A stretch of DNA of 32,981 bases from Devosia equisanguinis (GCA_945903565.1 CAMDPA010000004.1:1-32981); one strand, 5' to 3'. Positions 16,011-24,835 are shown, counted from the first letter of the stretch. Translations and numbers: made by a program. Notes: generated from the letters alone by a model not told the origin.

Positions 16011-16607
16011 ATGGCTCGTATGAAATTCCTATGCGACGCGGATCGCTGCATCGAGTGCAACGCCTGCGTCACCGCCTGCAAGAACGAGAACGATGTACCC
16101 TGGGGCATCAACCGGCGGCGTGTCGTCACGATCAACGACGGCAAGCCCGGCGAACGCTCGATCTCGATGGCCTGCATGCACTGCACCGATGCGCCCTGCG
16201 CCGCGGTTTGCCCAGTCGACTGCTTCTACACGACGGCCGACGGCGTCGTGCTGCATTCGAAGTCGCTGTGCATCGGCTGCGGCTACTGCTTCTACGCGTG
16301 CCCGTTCGGCGCCCCGCAGTATCCCAAGCAGGCCAATTTCGGCTCGCGCGGCAAGATGGACAAGTGCACCTACTGCGCCGGCGGCCCCGAGGCCGACATG
16401 ACTCTGGTGGAGTATGCCTCCTACGGCCGCAACCGTCTGGCCGAAGGCAAGCTGCCGCTCTGCGCCGAGATGTGCTCGACCAAGGCGCTGCTCGCCGGCG
16501 ACGGCAACATCATCGCCGAGATCTACAAGGAACGCGTGACCAAACGCGGCTACGGCTCCGGCGCCTGGGGCTGGAAAACGGCCTACAAGGAATCGATCGG
16601 CATCTGA
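16011..16607 (+). CDS. fdhB: Formate dehydrogenase iron-sulfur (beta) subunit
   Basis: The 198-aa protein passes electrons from FdhA to the cytochrome b subunit through four [4Fe-4S] clusters. The motifs are CIECNACVTACKNEN (near residues 11-25), CMHCTDAPCAAVCPVD, CIGCGYCFYACPFGAPQYP, and CTYCAGG paired with CAEMC near residues 160-164. It has no signal peptide and would be exported bound to FdhA. It lacks the C-terminal membrane anchor of E. coli FdnH, so it probably docks on FdhC. ATG 16011 was chosen because GAGGAG ends seven bases upstream; an in-frame ATG at 15969 falls inside a palindrome and would add 14 non-homologous residues. It lies between fdhA and fdhC on the same strand. Confidence 0.95.
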   Translation: MARMKFLCDADRCIECNACVTACKNENDVPWGINRRRVVTINDGKPGERSISMACMHCTDAPCAAVCPVDCFYTTADGVVLHSKSLCIGCGYCFYACPFGAPQYPKQANFGSRGKMDKCTYCAGGPEADMTLVEYASYGRNRLAEGKLPLCAEMCSTKALLAGDGNIIAEIYKERVTKRGYGSGAWGWKTAYKESIGI

Positions 16608-16615
16608 TCGTGAAG

Positions 16616-16644
16616 TGGTGTCAGACCCTCTGGGTCTGACACCA
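16616..16644. repeat. GTGTCAGACCC-type palindrome, fdhB-fdhC gap (copy 3)
   Basis: TGGTGTCAGACCC (16616-16628) and GGGTCTGACACCA (16632-16644) are perfect 13-bp arms with loop TCT. It begins nine bases after the fdhB stop and is the third member of the family within 730 bp. Confidence 0.85.
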
Positions 16645-16761
16645 TGACGCCCGACTGCCGCCGTCTATGGCCGCCGGATGTCGCACAGGCCGCATAAGGT
16701 GGAAGCCACGCGTCGGGGGACGTCGTTTGGTTTCAGGGGACGAAGTGGAGGAACGCACGTG

Positions 16762-17793
16762 ATGACGTTTGCGAGCTGGCGCCGCCTTGTTGGGGTTTTC
16801 GCCGTCCTGATCGGACTTCTCATCGCATTGCCTGCGTTCGCGCAGCAGCCGACCAGGGTCAACCCCACCGCGGATTCGGTGAACGAGCAGAAATTGCTCG
16901 AAGCACTGAAACCGGGCGGGCCGCAGGCGGTCACCGGGCGCGCTTCCATTCCCGATTCGCGTGCTCCGTCTCTCATTCAGCCCGGCGGTCGCGATTGGCG
17001 CGTGTGGCGCGAAACCACCCTGCCCCGGATTGGCGCCGGTACGATCATGGGCATGACCGTCCTGCTCCTGGCATTCTTCGCCATGAAGGGCCGGATCAAG
17101 GTCGAAGCCGGGATGTCGGGCAAGCAGGTGGAGCGCTTCGGCAGCTACGAGCGCTTCAACCATTGGTTGACAGCCACCGCGTTCATCGTGCTCGGCTTGA
17201 CCGGCCTCAACGTCACCTATGGCCGCCAGTTCCTGCTCCCCGTAATGGGGCCGGATGGCTTCACCGCATTCTCGCAGTGGGCCAAGTACCTGCACAACTA
17301 CATGAGCTTCGCGTTCGTGATCGGTCTCGTCGCGATGTTCGTGCAATGGGTCGTCTACAACCTGCCGATGCCCAGCGATATCCGCTGGATCGCGCAAGGC
17401 GGCGGCATCTTCGGCAAGAAGCATCCTCCCGCCGGCAAGTTCAATGCCGGGCAGAAGTTGATCTTCTGGGTCACCATACTTGGCGGCTTCGCGCTTGCGG
17501 CAACCGGCTACGCCATGATGTTCCCATTCTACAGCGCGCCGGGTAGCCTCGCTGGCTATTCCGGCACGATGGAAGGCCTGCAGACGATGTCTGTGCTGCA
17601 CGGCGTGATCGCGCTGGTGATGATCGCCGTGATCATGGCGCACATCTACATCGGCACGATTGGCATGAAGGGCGCGTTCTGGTCGATGGGCAACGGCAAG
17701 GTCGACACCAACTGGGCCAAGCAGCATCACTCGATCTGGGCCGCCAGGGTGTTGCCGAAGGATCCGCCGGGCAAGCCGACGCCGGCGGAATAA
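16762..17793 (+). CDS. fdhC: Formate dehydrogenase cytochrome b (gamma) subunit
   Basis: The 343-aa membrane protein anchors the enzyme and hands electrons to quinone through b hemes. It starts with a cleavable-looking signal, a hydrophobic run ending ALPAFAQQ near residue 28. A periplasmic stretch of about 60 residues follows, then transmembrane segments including GTIMGMTVLLLAFFAM, TAFIVLGLTGLNV, YMSFAFVIGLVAMFVQWVVY, IFWVTILGGFALAATGYAMM and LHGVIALVMIAVIMAHIYIG. Candidate heme ligands are the histidines in ERFNHWLTA, YLHNYMS, VLHGV and MAHIYIG. These fit the FDH gamma family (TIGR01583-like). ATG 16762 (or GTG 16759) follows GGAGGA at 16747-16752; the upstream open frame is not conserved-looking. 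The gene lies third in the fdhABC operon, and a small membrane peptide follows after 41 bp. Confidence 0.93.
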   Translation: MTFASWRRLVGVFAVLIGLLIALPAFAQQPTRVNPTADSVNEQKLLEALKPGGPQAVTGRASIPDSRAPSLIQPGGRDWRVWRETTLPRIGAGTIMGMTVLLLAFFAMKGRIKVEAGMSGKQVERFGSYERFNHWLTATAFIVLGLTGLNVTYGRQFLLPVMGPDGFTAFSQWAKYLHNYMSFAFVIGLVAMFVQWVVYNLPMPSDIRWIAQGGGIFGKKHPPAGKFNAGQKLIFWVTILGGFALAATGYAMMFPFYSAPGSLAGYSGTMEGLQTMSVLHGVIALVMIAVIMAHIYIGTIGMKGAFWSMGNGKVDTNWAKQHHSIWAARVLPKDPPGKPTPAE

Positions 17794-17834
17794 CCTCGAC
17801 CTGAAAAGTTTGCCTCAGAAAGTCTGGTGACGAT

Positions 17835-17996
17835 ATGCGCGCATTTCTCCTCGCAGTATTAGCTGCCTTTGCCCTCGCGGGCATCGCCTCGTTCGTGCTC
17901 GAAAGGTTCCAGGCCTCGAGTGACAGCGCCAACACGACGTCCGGCGCCCGCGTCGACTTCGCCAAGGACGGCGTCAACCGCAAGACGACGCATTGA
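17835..17996 (+). CDS. Small 53-aa membrane peptide in the formate dehydrogenase operon
   Basis: ATG 17835 opens a 53-codon frame ending at TGA 17994-17996. The protein has one N-terminal hydrophobic helix (residues 3-22, MRAFLLAVLAAFALAGIASF) and a polar tail ending NRKTTH. The helix could be an uncleaved anchor or a signal peptide. It lies 41 bp after fdhC and 54 bp before mrp on the same strand. I have the impression that peptides of this design (VLERFQ followed by Ser/Thr-rich tail with ARV) occur after formate dehydrogenase genes in related bacteria, but cannot verify it. Function is unknown; a small accessory subunit of the membrane complex is a reasonable guess. The ribosome binding site is weak (GGTGA). 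Confidence 0.6.
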   Translation: MRAFLLAVLAAFALAGIASFVLERFQASSDSANTTSGARVDFAKDGVNRKTTH

Positions 17997-18050
17997 CGGA
18001 ACCAGGGCCGTTCCGGTGGATGAACCTGTGGTGGGCGGCGCGGCAAGCGA

Positions 18051-19130
18051 ATGAGCGACGCAAGGGCCGATCTGCAGGCCACGATCCGGGCGCAGCTTGA
18101 GCGCGTCCGTGGCCCCGACGGCAAACCGCTGACCGCCAGCGAGCGCCTGTCGGACATCGTCGTCCAGGGCAGCCGCATCTATTTCTTCATCGCGGTCTCC
18201 GCCGGTGAGGCCGCCGCCTGGGAAGCCACACGAAAGGCGGCCGAACAGGCGGTTGCAGCCGTTGAAGGCGTGATCTCTGTCACAATTTCGCTCAGTGCCG
18301 AACGGCACGAAGCGAAAGCACCCCCCCCCGTCGCAGCTCCACCCGCCGCCTCGCCCGCCAGCTTCCCCGCCTTAGCCGAAGTCCGCCACATCATCGCGGT
18401 CGCTTCGGGTAAGGGCGGCGTCGGAAAATCGACAACCGCCTGCAACCTCGCCCTCGGCCTGGCCTCGCTCGGCCTGTCCGTCGGCATCCTCGACGCCGAT
18501 ATCTACGGCCCCTCAATGCCAAAGCTGTTCGGCCTGCGCGCCAAGCCCAACGTGATCGGCGAAAAGACGCTGGTGCCGCTCGACGGCTTCGGCGTCAAGG
18601 TGATGTCGATCGGTTTCGTGGTCGACGAGGCGAAGGCGCTGGTCTGGCGCGGTCCCATGGTGATGGGCGCGATCACCCAGATGCTGCGCGACGTCGCCTG
18701 GGGCAAGCTCGACGTGCTCGTCGTCGACATGCCGCCCGGCACCGGCGACGCGCAGCTCACGATGGCGCAGAGCGTGCAACTCGCCGGCGCCGTGATTGTC
18801 TCCACGCCCCAGGACCTCGCACTGATCGACGCGCGCAAAGGCGTGGCGATGTTCGGCCAGGTCGGCGTGCCGATCCTCGGCCTGATCGAGAACATGAGCT
18901 ATTTCGTCTGCGACGAATGCGGCAAGCGCCACGAGATCTTCGCCCACGGCGGCGCGCGGCGCGAGGCGGCTAGGCTCGGCGTGCCGCTGCTCGGGGAAAT
19001 CGCGCTCGATCCGATGATCCGCGAACGCTCCGACGCCGGCCAGCCCGTGGTGGTCATGGAGCCCGACAGCCAGGCCGCCCAAACCTACCGCGAGATCGCA
19101 CGGCGGGTCATGGCGGCACTCGGCGCATAG
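18051..19130 (+). CDS. mrp: Mrp/NBP35-family Fe-S cluster carrier ATPase
   Basis: The 359-aa cytosolic protein transfers [4Fe-4S] clusters to apo-enzymes. It has an N-terminal MIP18-like domain (about residues 1-85), a Pro/Ala linker, then the deviant Walker A P-loop SGKGGVGKST near residue 120. LGILDADIYGPSMPKLFGL-type switch sequence, VVDMPPGTGDAQLTMAQ, and IGLIENMSYFVCDECGKRH-like segment follow; the CxxC pair in CDECG is the cluster-binding site at the dimer interface. Length is normal. It is the last gene of the formate dehydrogenase run, 54 bp behind the small peptide. Since FdhA and FdhB need five clusters and the poly-ferredoxin four more, a dedicated carrier fits, but Mrp is also a housekeeping protein and the link is contextual. 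Confidence 0.93.
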   Translation: MSDARADLQATIRAQLERVRGPDGKPLTASERLSDIVVQGSRIYFFIAVSAGEAAAWEATRKAAEQAVAAVEGVISVTISLSAERHEAKAPPPVAAPPAASPASFPALAEVRHIIAVASGKGGVGKSTTACNLALGLASLGLSVGILDADIYGPSMPKLFGLRAKPNVIGEKTLVPLDGFGVKVMSIGFVVDEAKALVWRGPMVMGAITQMLRDVAWGKLDVLVVDMPPGTGDAQLTMAQSVQLAGAVIVSTPQDLALIDARKGVAMFGQVGVPILGLIENMSYFVCDECGKRHEIFAHGGARREAARLGVPLLGEIALDPMIRERSDAGQPVVVMEPDSQAAQTYREIARRVMAALGA

Positions 19131-19296
19131 GTCTTCCAGCGTGGGCCTTCACCTCGGGCCCGTCTGGCCAATTCCAGCCAGATTACACGCCGGACCGAAG
19201 AAAGTTCTATCGATACCCTTCACATTGCAACCTGTCAGGAATAGGCTGGTCCAATTATCGATGCCTCCCTCATTTGTACATTGTAGCGGGGTCGCT

Positions 19297-21174
19297 ATGA
19301 ATTTCCTCACGATATTGCAGTCACTGACTGAATCCGGAATCGTCGCTGCCAACGCGTTCCAGCTCGATCAACGTACGATGGAGTCGTTCGGTTCGTTCCT
19401 GGTCCTGGTTCTCGCCTGGTCGATGGTGAGACCCAACATGATCCGCGACTACGACAATCGCGCGCTACCCTACAATCCGACGGCGCGCATTGCGTTTTCG
19501 GTCGCGTGCGCCTTTGCCTATCTGACGTTGGCGTTCACCTATCTCACCTTCATCGGCGTGGCCGAGCGCGTTACGTCGATGGTGCCGCATGCAGGGCAAT
19601 TCATCGAAGCGTTCAAAGGCCAACCCGCCATGTTGGCCGTGGTGACGCTAGGCGGAATGCTGCAGTTCTCGGTGTTCCGGGACATCGAGCGCTCATCGGC
19701 GATCTGGCTGCACAGCCGCCGTCACATTTCCGACGACTTGGAAAAGCTGCGGCGTCATTTGGAGGCCGGCCCGTTCGTGCCGTCGGTGGAAGAGCGGCAG
19801 AAGAACCGCGATAGCGCGAAGAAGCATGGCATTTATGTGACCGACGAGAGCATCGACGTCGTTGGCCTCGTCACCTTTAACAAGTGGCGCAAGGCGTCGA
19901 CGCTGCTGCGCTTGGTCCAGGAGTGGAACGCGGCCGAGGACACCCGCGTCCTCAGCCCGGATGATATGAAGCAGCTTGGCGATCTGCAGACTTCCCACGA
20001 TCGCAAGACCGAGTTGGCGATGACCATTATCAAGATGGTCGACGAAGTGCAGGTTCATCAGGGCGGGGAGACGGAGAAGGCGCTCGGCGCGATGCTCAAG
20101 GTGCTGACCGACACGCCGCACATCGACCGCGACAGCGTGGCCGCCGCCGAAGCCCGCGCAAAGATCATCCTTTCCGGCCTGACCGCAAGCGAGGAGTTCG
20201 CCAAGAAGCCGTTGCGGTTGACCGGCGAGCAACTCCGGAACCGTCTTGGCCAGATCGAGAAGTATTTCGACGTCGAGTATCAGATTCTGCTGGAGCAGGT
20301 CTCGACGTTGGCGGCGCGATCCGTGTTGATCGCCGGTGACAAGGCAACCGACCGCCTGGAGCAGTTGAGCGCAGCCGGTGTCGGCGGCCTTGGGCGCATC
20401 CAGAAATCCAACTTCAACTTCATTTTGTGGATGTTCCTTGTCATTTCACTGGGCGGTTTCCTTGTCATGTACCTGGGCTACAGCCGGAACATGGCGCCCG
20501 GCATGGCCGAGGGCCTGGCACGATTTGCGTTTGCCATGGCGATTGCCTCGTTGATCGGTGCGATCGTCGGTTCGCGTCGGCGGCACGCGCAGGCCAAGGA
20601 TACGCCATGGGGCAAGTACGTAACCGGCGGCATCTTCGCCGGCTTGGCGTTCATCGGTATCAGCGTGCTATCGAACTGGATCAAGACGACGCTCGGTGTT
20701 GCACCGCCTCCCGGGCAGCCGCCCTTCTCGGTCTATCGAATGTTACCGTGGGCATTGTTGCCATTTCTGACGACAGTCGCGATTGCGCGGCTGGCGCGCA
20801 TCCCGCACTGGCCCCAGGTCAAGGGCATCGACACGTTCCGCTGGCTTTACGTGCGCAGCGCGGACGGGCTGTGCGTCAGCCTCGCTTTGCTCGTGGCCTT
20901 CAGCACGGCGATCGCGCTTCATCCACTGCTGGATATCGAATTGTCGGCGAATCTCAAGAAGTCGATGGAAGGGATCTGGTTGCCCATCCCGATCAACTGG
21001 ACCGTCCAGGCGCTCGGTTTCCTGATCGGCTTCACCGTGGTTCGGGACGTCCGCTGGGCCGCGCATTCGACCATCATCGCCGCGGACAAACCAGCTGGTG
21101 AATCTGACGCAGCCGTCGAACCGGAAAGTGCCCGGATCGAGTCGATCGCCCTGGTCCGATCCGAGGCAGCGTAA
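19297..21174 (+). CDS. Unrecognised multi-pass membrane protein, 625 aa
   Basis: I do not recognise this family. From ATG 19297 the protein has three hydrophobic segments near the N terminus (about residues 31-44, 65-87, 110-127). A polar, helical region of about 240 residues follows (130-370), containing a winged-helix-like [20 protein letters not shown] stretch and a Glu-rich middle. Six more hydrophobic segments come next (about 372-394, 408-426, 441-461, 482-501, 524-545, 567-585), then an acidic tail. The layout of a large soluble domain between two membrane blocks suggests a receptor, channel or signalling protein. Longer in-frame starts exist (19141, 19261), but their extra residues lack homology features, and AGCGGGG precedes 19297. 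It stands alone between mrp (166 bp) and the molybdenum hydroxylase genes. Confidence 0.75.
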   Translation: MNFLTILQSLTESGIVAANAFQLDQRTMESFGSFLVLVLAWSMVRPNMIRDYDNRALPYNPTARIAFSVACAFAYLTLAFTYLTFIGVAERVTSMVPHAGQFIEAFKGQPAMLAVVTLGGMLQFSVFRDIERSSAIWLHSRRHISDDLEKLRRHLEAGPFVPSVEERQKNRDSAKKHGIYVTDESIDVVGLVTFNKWRKASTLLRLVQEWNAAEDTRVLSPDDMKQLGDLQTSHDRKTELAMTIIKMVDEVQVHQGGETEKALGAMLKVLTDTPHIDRDSVAAAEARAKIILSGLTASEEFAKKPLRLTGEQLRNRLGQIEKYFDVEYQILLEQVSTLAARSVLIAGDKATDRLEQLSAAGVGGLGRIQKSNFNFILWMFLVISLGGFLVMYLGYSRNMAPGMAEGLARFAFAMAIASLIGAIVGSRRRHAQAKDTPWGKYVTGGIFAGLAFIGISVLSNWIKTTLGVAPPPGQPPFSVYRMLPWALLPFLTTVAIARLARIPHWPQVKGIDTFRWLYVRSADGLCVSLALLVAFSTAIALHPLLDIELSANLKKSMEGIWLPIPINWTVQALGFLIGFTVVRDVRWAAHSTIIAADKPAGESDAAVEPESARIESIALVRSEAA

Positions 21175-21362
21175 CGCTGACCGCGGATGTTCGGTCCACA
21201 CATGTCTGCATCGTGCACGCGCGCGATCGGGGAGGCGACAACGTCATCTCGGCGATGCTATCCTGCGCGCGTTCCATCATCGGAATTGGGTGCGCCTGCG
21301 GCCACCCCGCATGCAACAACCTACTCAACCCACCCACCACGCACGTTGCAGGAGGCAAAGGG

Positions 21363-21815
21363 ATGGCCATCAAGCTCACCGTCAATGGCAAGTCGCACGA
21401 GGTCGACGTCGATCCGGACACGCCCCTCCTGTGGGTGCTCCGTGATGCAATCGGCCTCACCGGAACCAAGTACGGCTGCGGCATCGCGCAGTGCGGCGCG
21501 TGCACGGTTCACATCAACGGTGAGGCGCAGCGCTCCTGCCAGGTGGCGGTGAAGGACGTCGGCGCCAATGCCGTCGTCACCATCGAAGGCTTGTCCACCG
21601 ATAACAGCCACCCCGTTCAGAAAGCGTGGCTGCAGCTCGACGTGCCGCAGTGCGGCTATTGCCAGTCGGGCATGATCATGGCGGTTTCCGCGCTACTGAA
21701 AGAGAAGCCGAAACCGACCAACAAGGACATCGATGAGAAACTGACGAACATCTGCCGGTGCGGGACCTACACCCGCATCCGCGCGGCCATCCACGAAGCA
21801 GCGAAATCGGCTTGA
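21363..21815 (+). CDS. Molybdenum hydroxylase small subunit, two [2Fe-2S] clusters (isoquinoline 1-oxidoreductase alpha type)
   Basis: The 150-aa protein carries the electron-transfer clusters of a xanthine-dehydrogenase-family enzyme. The N-terminal plant-ferredoxin domain contains [18 protein letters not shown] (about residues 38-55) with a fourth Cys in QRSCQV. The C-terminal helical domain contains [12 protein letters not shown] and the [15 protein letters not shown] motif for the second cluster. It has no signal peptide, so it is presumably carried through Tat with the signal-bearing large subunit 19 bp downstream. ATG 21363 has an ideal GGAGG (21351-21355). Upstream in-frame ATG 21213 would add 50 residues unlike the family. 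Operon order small-large-cytochrome matches aldehyde or N-heterocycle oxidising enzymes with cytochrome acceptors. Substrate unknown. Confidence 0.93.
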   Translation: MAIKLTVNGKSHEVDVDPDTPLLWVLRDAIGLTGTKYGCGIAQCGACTVHINGEAQRSCQVAVKDVGANAVVTIEGLSTDNSHPVQKAWLQLDVPQCGYCQSGMIMAVSALLKEKPKPTNKDIDEKLTNICRCGTYTRIRAAIHEAAKSA

Positions 21816-21834
21816 GAGGCGGGAGGATCACGAC

Positions 21835-24105
21835 ATGACGAACGCAACCGATCACGCCTCCGGCACGGATCTATCGCGCCGCGCTTTTCTCGTTTCCGCC
21901 AGCGCGGCCGCGGGAGGTCTCGTTCTAGGGTTCGGAGCAACCGCCCAGGCACAGACGACCGCCGCCGCCAGCGCCGCTCCCGCCTATGCGCCGTTCACCG
22001 CGTCGCTGCCGGAGATCACGTCTTGGGTTGTGATCCAGCCCGACGATACCGTGATCATCCGCGTCGCCCGTTCCGAGATGGGGCAGGGCGCTCTAACCGC
22101 GCTGCCGATGCTGGTGGCGGAGGAATTGGAGTGCGAGTGGGCCAAGGTGCGGGCCGAGTTCGCGCCGCCATCGGAGAACCTGAAGCGCAAGGCCGAGTGG
22201 CGCGGCAAGGCGGCCCAAGGCGCGCCGCCCAACCATGAGCTCATGAACCACTGGGGCGCGATGTCGACCGGCGGTAGTCGCGGCACCCGCGACAGCCAGC
22301 TTTATCTGCGCGAAGCCGGCGCCATGGCCCGCATCATGTTGATCGAGGCGGCCGCGAAGGAGTGGAATGTGTCGGCTGCCGAATGCACGGCGGCCAACAG
22401 CGTCATCACGCACGTACCATCCGGCCGCAAGACGACATTCGGAAAAGTCGCGGTGGAGGCGGCCCGTGTTCCTCCGCCCACGCGCGTAACGCTGAAGGAT
22501 CCCAAGACCTGGAAGCTGTGCGGCAAGGCGGTTCGCCAGATCAACGCGCCCGGCAAGGTCAACGGCTCCTTGCAATATGGCATCGACGTGCGTCTGCCGG
22601 ACATGCTGCACGCAACGTTGGCGCAGTGCCCCGTGTTCGGTGGCAAGATCAAGAGCGTCGATGAAAGCAAGGTCAAGTCGATGCCGGGCGTACGCCAGGT
22701 CGTGCGGCTGAGTGACGAGGCCGTATGCGTCATCGCCGACAGTTTCTGGCAAGCGAAGAAAGCTCTGGATGCCCTGCCGATTGTTTGGGACGAAGGCCCC
22801 AACGCGAAAGTGACCAGCGAGTCGATCGCTGAGTTCCAGCGAGCCGGCTTCGCCGCGACCAACGCCGGTGTCACCAACGAAGCCGGCGATGCGTTGGGCG
22901 CGATCGAAGGCGCCCCGCGCAAGGTCGAGGCGGAATACAACACGCCGTTCCTCGATCACGCCAATATGGAACCGATGAACGCGACCGCCAAGGTCGCGGA
23001 CGGCAAGGTCGAAGTGTGGGTGTCCTCGCAAAACGGCGAGGCAGCGTTGGCAGCCGCCGCCGAGGCGGGCGGTGTCCGGCCCGAGCAGGTCTACGTCCAC
23101 AAGATGCACTTGGGCGGTGGGCTCGGCCGGCGCGGGTCCTATAACGACCCGATCCACTATGCCGTGCTGGCGGCCAAGCGCACCAACGGCCGGCCGGTTA
23201 AGCTCGTCTACTCCCGCGAGGAGGATATGAGCCACGGCTTCTATCGTCCGGCGTCACGCATCGTTTTGCGCGGCGGGCTCGACGACAAGGGCAACGTGAC
23301 CGGCCTGCACGTGCGCATCGCCGGGCAGTCGATCAACGCCTGGCACTTCCCCGATCGCAACAAGGCCAACCTTGATCCAGCGCAGGCCAACGGTTTCCAC
23401 AAGGCGGACTTCGGCTACACGTTCCCGAATCTGCGTGTCGAAGTCGTCATGCGCAACACGCATGTTCCCGTTGGCGTGTGGCGCTCCGTGAACTCGAGCC
23501 AGAACTCGTTCTACAAGGAGAGCTTCATCGACGAGCTCGCACATGCCGCCGGCAAGGATCCGTTCGAGTTCCGTCGCGCGCTGCTTGCCAATGCACCCAA
23601 GCACAAGCGCGTTCTCGAGATCGTGGCGGATAAGGCCAATTGGTTGAAACCGCTGGCGGCGGGCATGTTCCGCGGCATTGCCGTCGAGAATGCATACGGC
23701 AGCTATCAGGCGGTGGTGGCGGAGGTCACGGTCAGCGAGCGCGGCGCCCTCAAAGTGCATCGCATCGTCAACGCGATCGATTGCGGCCACGCCGTCAATA
23801 CGAACATCATCGAGCAGCAAATGCAGGGCTCGGTCGTGATGGCGATGACGGCGATGTTGTACGGCGAGAACAAGGTCGATCGCGGCCGGGTCGTCGACGC
23901 CAACTTCGATACCTACCAGTTGATGCGGATTGATGAGATGCCGATCGTGGAGAACCACATCGTGCCCTCGTTCGATTTCTGGGGCGGCATCGGCGAGGCC
24001 GGCGTGCCGCCGATCGCACCCGCGATCTGCAACGCGATCTTCGCCGCCACCGGCCGTCGCATCCGCTCGCTGCCGCTGAAGCATCACAAGCTGACGAAGG
24101 TATGA
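21835..24105 (+). CDS. Molybdenum hydroxylase large subunit, Tat-exported (isoquinoline 1-oxidoreductase beta type)
   Basis: The 756-aa protein binds the Mo-pterin cytosine dinucleotide cofactor and hydroxylates or oxidises its substrate in the periplasm. The leader contains [20 protein letters not shown] (about residues 13-32). Recognisable blocks are [19 protein letters not shown] (about 82-100), a repeated-half structure beginning [20 protein letters not shown], then [38 protein letters not shown], and [20 protein letters not shown]. Glu721 in that last block corresponds to the catalytic base of the xanthine dehydrogenase family. It fits the IorB/aldehyde dehydrogenase subgroup, which also uses Tat. 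Its stop codon overlaps the ATG of the SoxX-like cytochrome (ATGA), so electron acceptor and enzyme are coupled. Aldehydes or N-heteroaromatics are the likely substrates. Confidence 0.93.
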   Translation: MTNATDHASGTDLSRRAFLVSASAAAGGLVLGFGATAQAQTTAAASAAPAYAPFTASLPEITSWVVIQPDDTVIIRVARSEMGQGALTALPMLVAEELECEWAKVRAEFAPPSENLKRKAEWRGKAAQGAPPNHELMNHWGAMSTGGSRGTRDSQLYLREAGAMARIMLIEAAAKEWNVSAAECTAANSVITHVPSGRKTTFGKVAVEAARVPPPTRVTLKDPKTWKLCGKAVRQINAPGKVNGSLQYGIDVRLPDMLHATLAQCPVFGGKIKSVDESKVKSMPGVRQVVRLSDEAVCVIADSFWQAKKALDALPIVWDEGPNAKVTSESIAEFQRAGFAATNAGVTNEAGDALGAIEGAPRKVEAEYNTPFLDHANMEPMNATAKVADGKVEVWVSSQNGEAALAAAAEAGGVRPEQVYVHKMHLGGGLGRRGSYNDPIHYAVLAAKRTNGRPVKLVYSREEDMSHGFYRPASRIVLRGGLDDKGNVTGLHVRIAGQSINAWHFPDRNKANLDPAQANGFHKADFGYTFPNLRVEVVMRNTHVPVGVWRSVNSSQNSFYKESFIDELAHAAGKDPFEFRRALLANAPKHKRVLEIVADKANWLKPLAAGMFRGIAVENAYGSYQAVVAEVTVSERGALKVHRIVNAIDCGHAVNTNIIEQQMQGSVVMAMTAMLYGENKVDRGRVVDANFDTYQLMRIDEMPIVENHIVPSFDFWGGIGEAGVPPIAPAICNAIFAATGRRIRSLPLKHHKLTKV

Positions 24106-24689
24106 TGGGCAGCCTGGGTAATCGGCTTCTCACGTGGCCGGCCCGTTTTGGCTCGCCACCTCTCACCCTGCGTCCCCGGCCGAAGCGGCGTGAGCCGCGC
24201 AGAGCCGGGGTCTTTCCCGCTTCAGGAAGGGCGAGCCCTCTACTCTTCACGGTCTTGGCCTGCGTTGCACTCGCGCCGTCAATTGCGCTTGCTCAACCAG
24301 CCGTAGAGGCGCTCGCGAAGTTCGCCATCACCGGCGACACGATTGCGCAACCACTCGGCGGCGCCAAGGGCGACGCGGCGCGCGGGAAAACGCTGGCGTT
24401 CGATCCCGAGCGCGGCAACTGCACGATCTGTCATCCCGTGCCCGGCGGCGATGCCCGCGCCCAGGGCGACGTCGGGCCGACTCTAGCCGGCGTCGGCGCG
24501 CGGCTCACCGAAGGCCAACTCCGCTTGCGGGTGGTGGACGGCACACGCATCAATCCCGACACGATCATGCCGCCCTATCATCGCGTCGAAGGCCTCAACC
24601 GCGTCGGCCCGCGATGGCAGGGAAAACCGGTTCTGTCGGCACAGGAAGTCGAGGATATCGTCGCGTTCCTCGGCACGTTGCGGCAGTAG
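24102..24689 (+). CDS. SoxX-family monoheme cytochrome c with repeat-derived N-terminal extension
   Basis: The 195-aa protein has one heme site, CTICH (residues 107-111), in a SoxX-like frame: ITGDTIAQPLGGAKGDAARG, GDVGPTLAGVGARLTEGQLR, VVDGTRINPDTIMPPYHRVE (Met as the likely sixth ligand) and VLSAQEVEDIVAFLGTL. SoxX normally pairs with SoxA in thiosulfate oxidation, but no sox genes are present. Here the ATG overlaps the stop of the molybdenum hydroxylase large subunit, so it probably takes electrons from that enzyme. The N terminus is odd: residues 17-46 are Arg/Pro-rich and encoded by a REP-like palindrome (24150-24237), and the signal-peptide core LLFTVLACVALAPSIALAQP begins only at about residue 47. 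No convincing later start exists, so the gene may be read with an unusually long signal n-region. Confidence 0.88.
   Translation: MMGSLGNRLLTWPARFGSPPLTLRPRPKRREPRRAGVFPASGRASPLLFTVLACVALAPSIALAQPAVEALAKFAITGDTIAQPLGGAKGDAARGKTLAFDPERGNCTICHPVPGGDARAQGDVGPTLAGVGARLTEGQLRLRVVDGTRINPDTIMPPYHRVEGLNRVGPRWQGKPVLSAQEVEDIVAFLGTLRQ
24150..24237. repeat. REP-like nested palindrome inside the soxX-like gene
   Basis: Three nested pairs of arms are present: GGCTCGCC/GGCGAGCC (24150-24157, 24230-24237), CCCCGGC/GCCGGGG (24174-24180, 24204-24210) and GCGGC/GCCGC (24185-24189, 24194-24198). The style resembles intergenic palindromic repeats of Hyphomicrobiales genomes. Here it lies within coding sequence, adding about 30 residues to the protein. 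Confidence 0.65.
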
Positions 24690-24695
24690 AAACCA

Positions 24696-24809
24696 CGTAG
24701 GCTGGGTCAAGCACTTCGCGCGACCCAGCATTCCCCGGCACCACTTGGATTGCTGGGTCGCGCGCTACCGCGGAACCATGCTCCGCGTCATCGATCGACC
24801 CAGCCTACG
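24696..24809. repeat. Nested palindromic dispersed repeat, copy B
   Basis: Outer arms CGTAGGCTGGGTC (24696-24708) and GACCCAGCCTACG (24797-24809) are perfect 13-mers. Inner arms CGCGCGACCCAGCA (24717-24730) and TGCTGGGTCGCGCG (24751-24764) are perfect 14-mers. Between them lies CCCCGGCACCAC, and ATGCTCCGCGTCATCG comes before the right arm, matching blocks of copy A at 4505-4610. It occupies nearly the whole gap between the soxX-like gene and the acyl-CoA dehydrogenase gene. Confidence 0.8.
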
Positions 24810-24835
24810 CCAGCATCATTGCAAGGCCACGACCC

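Noticed and set aside
24102-24689. Genuine sulfur-oxidation (Sox) locus
   Set aside because: No soxA, soxYZ, soxB or soxCD nearby; the cytochrome is coupled to a molybdenum hydroxylase instead.
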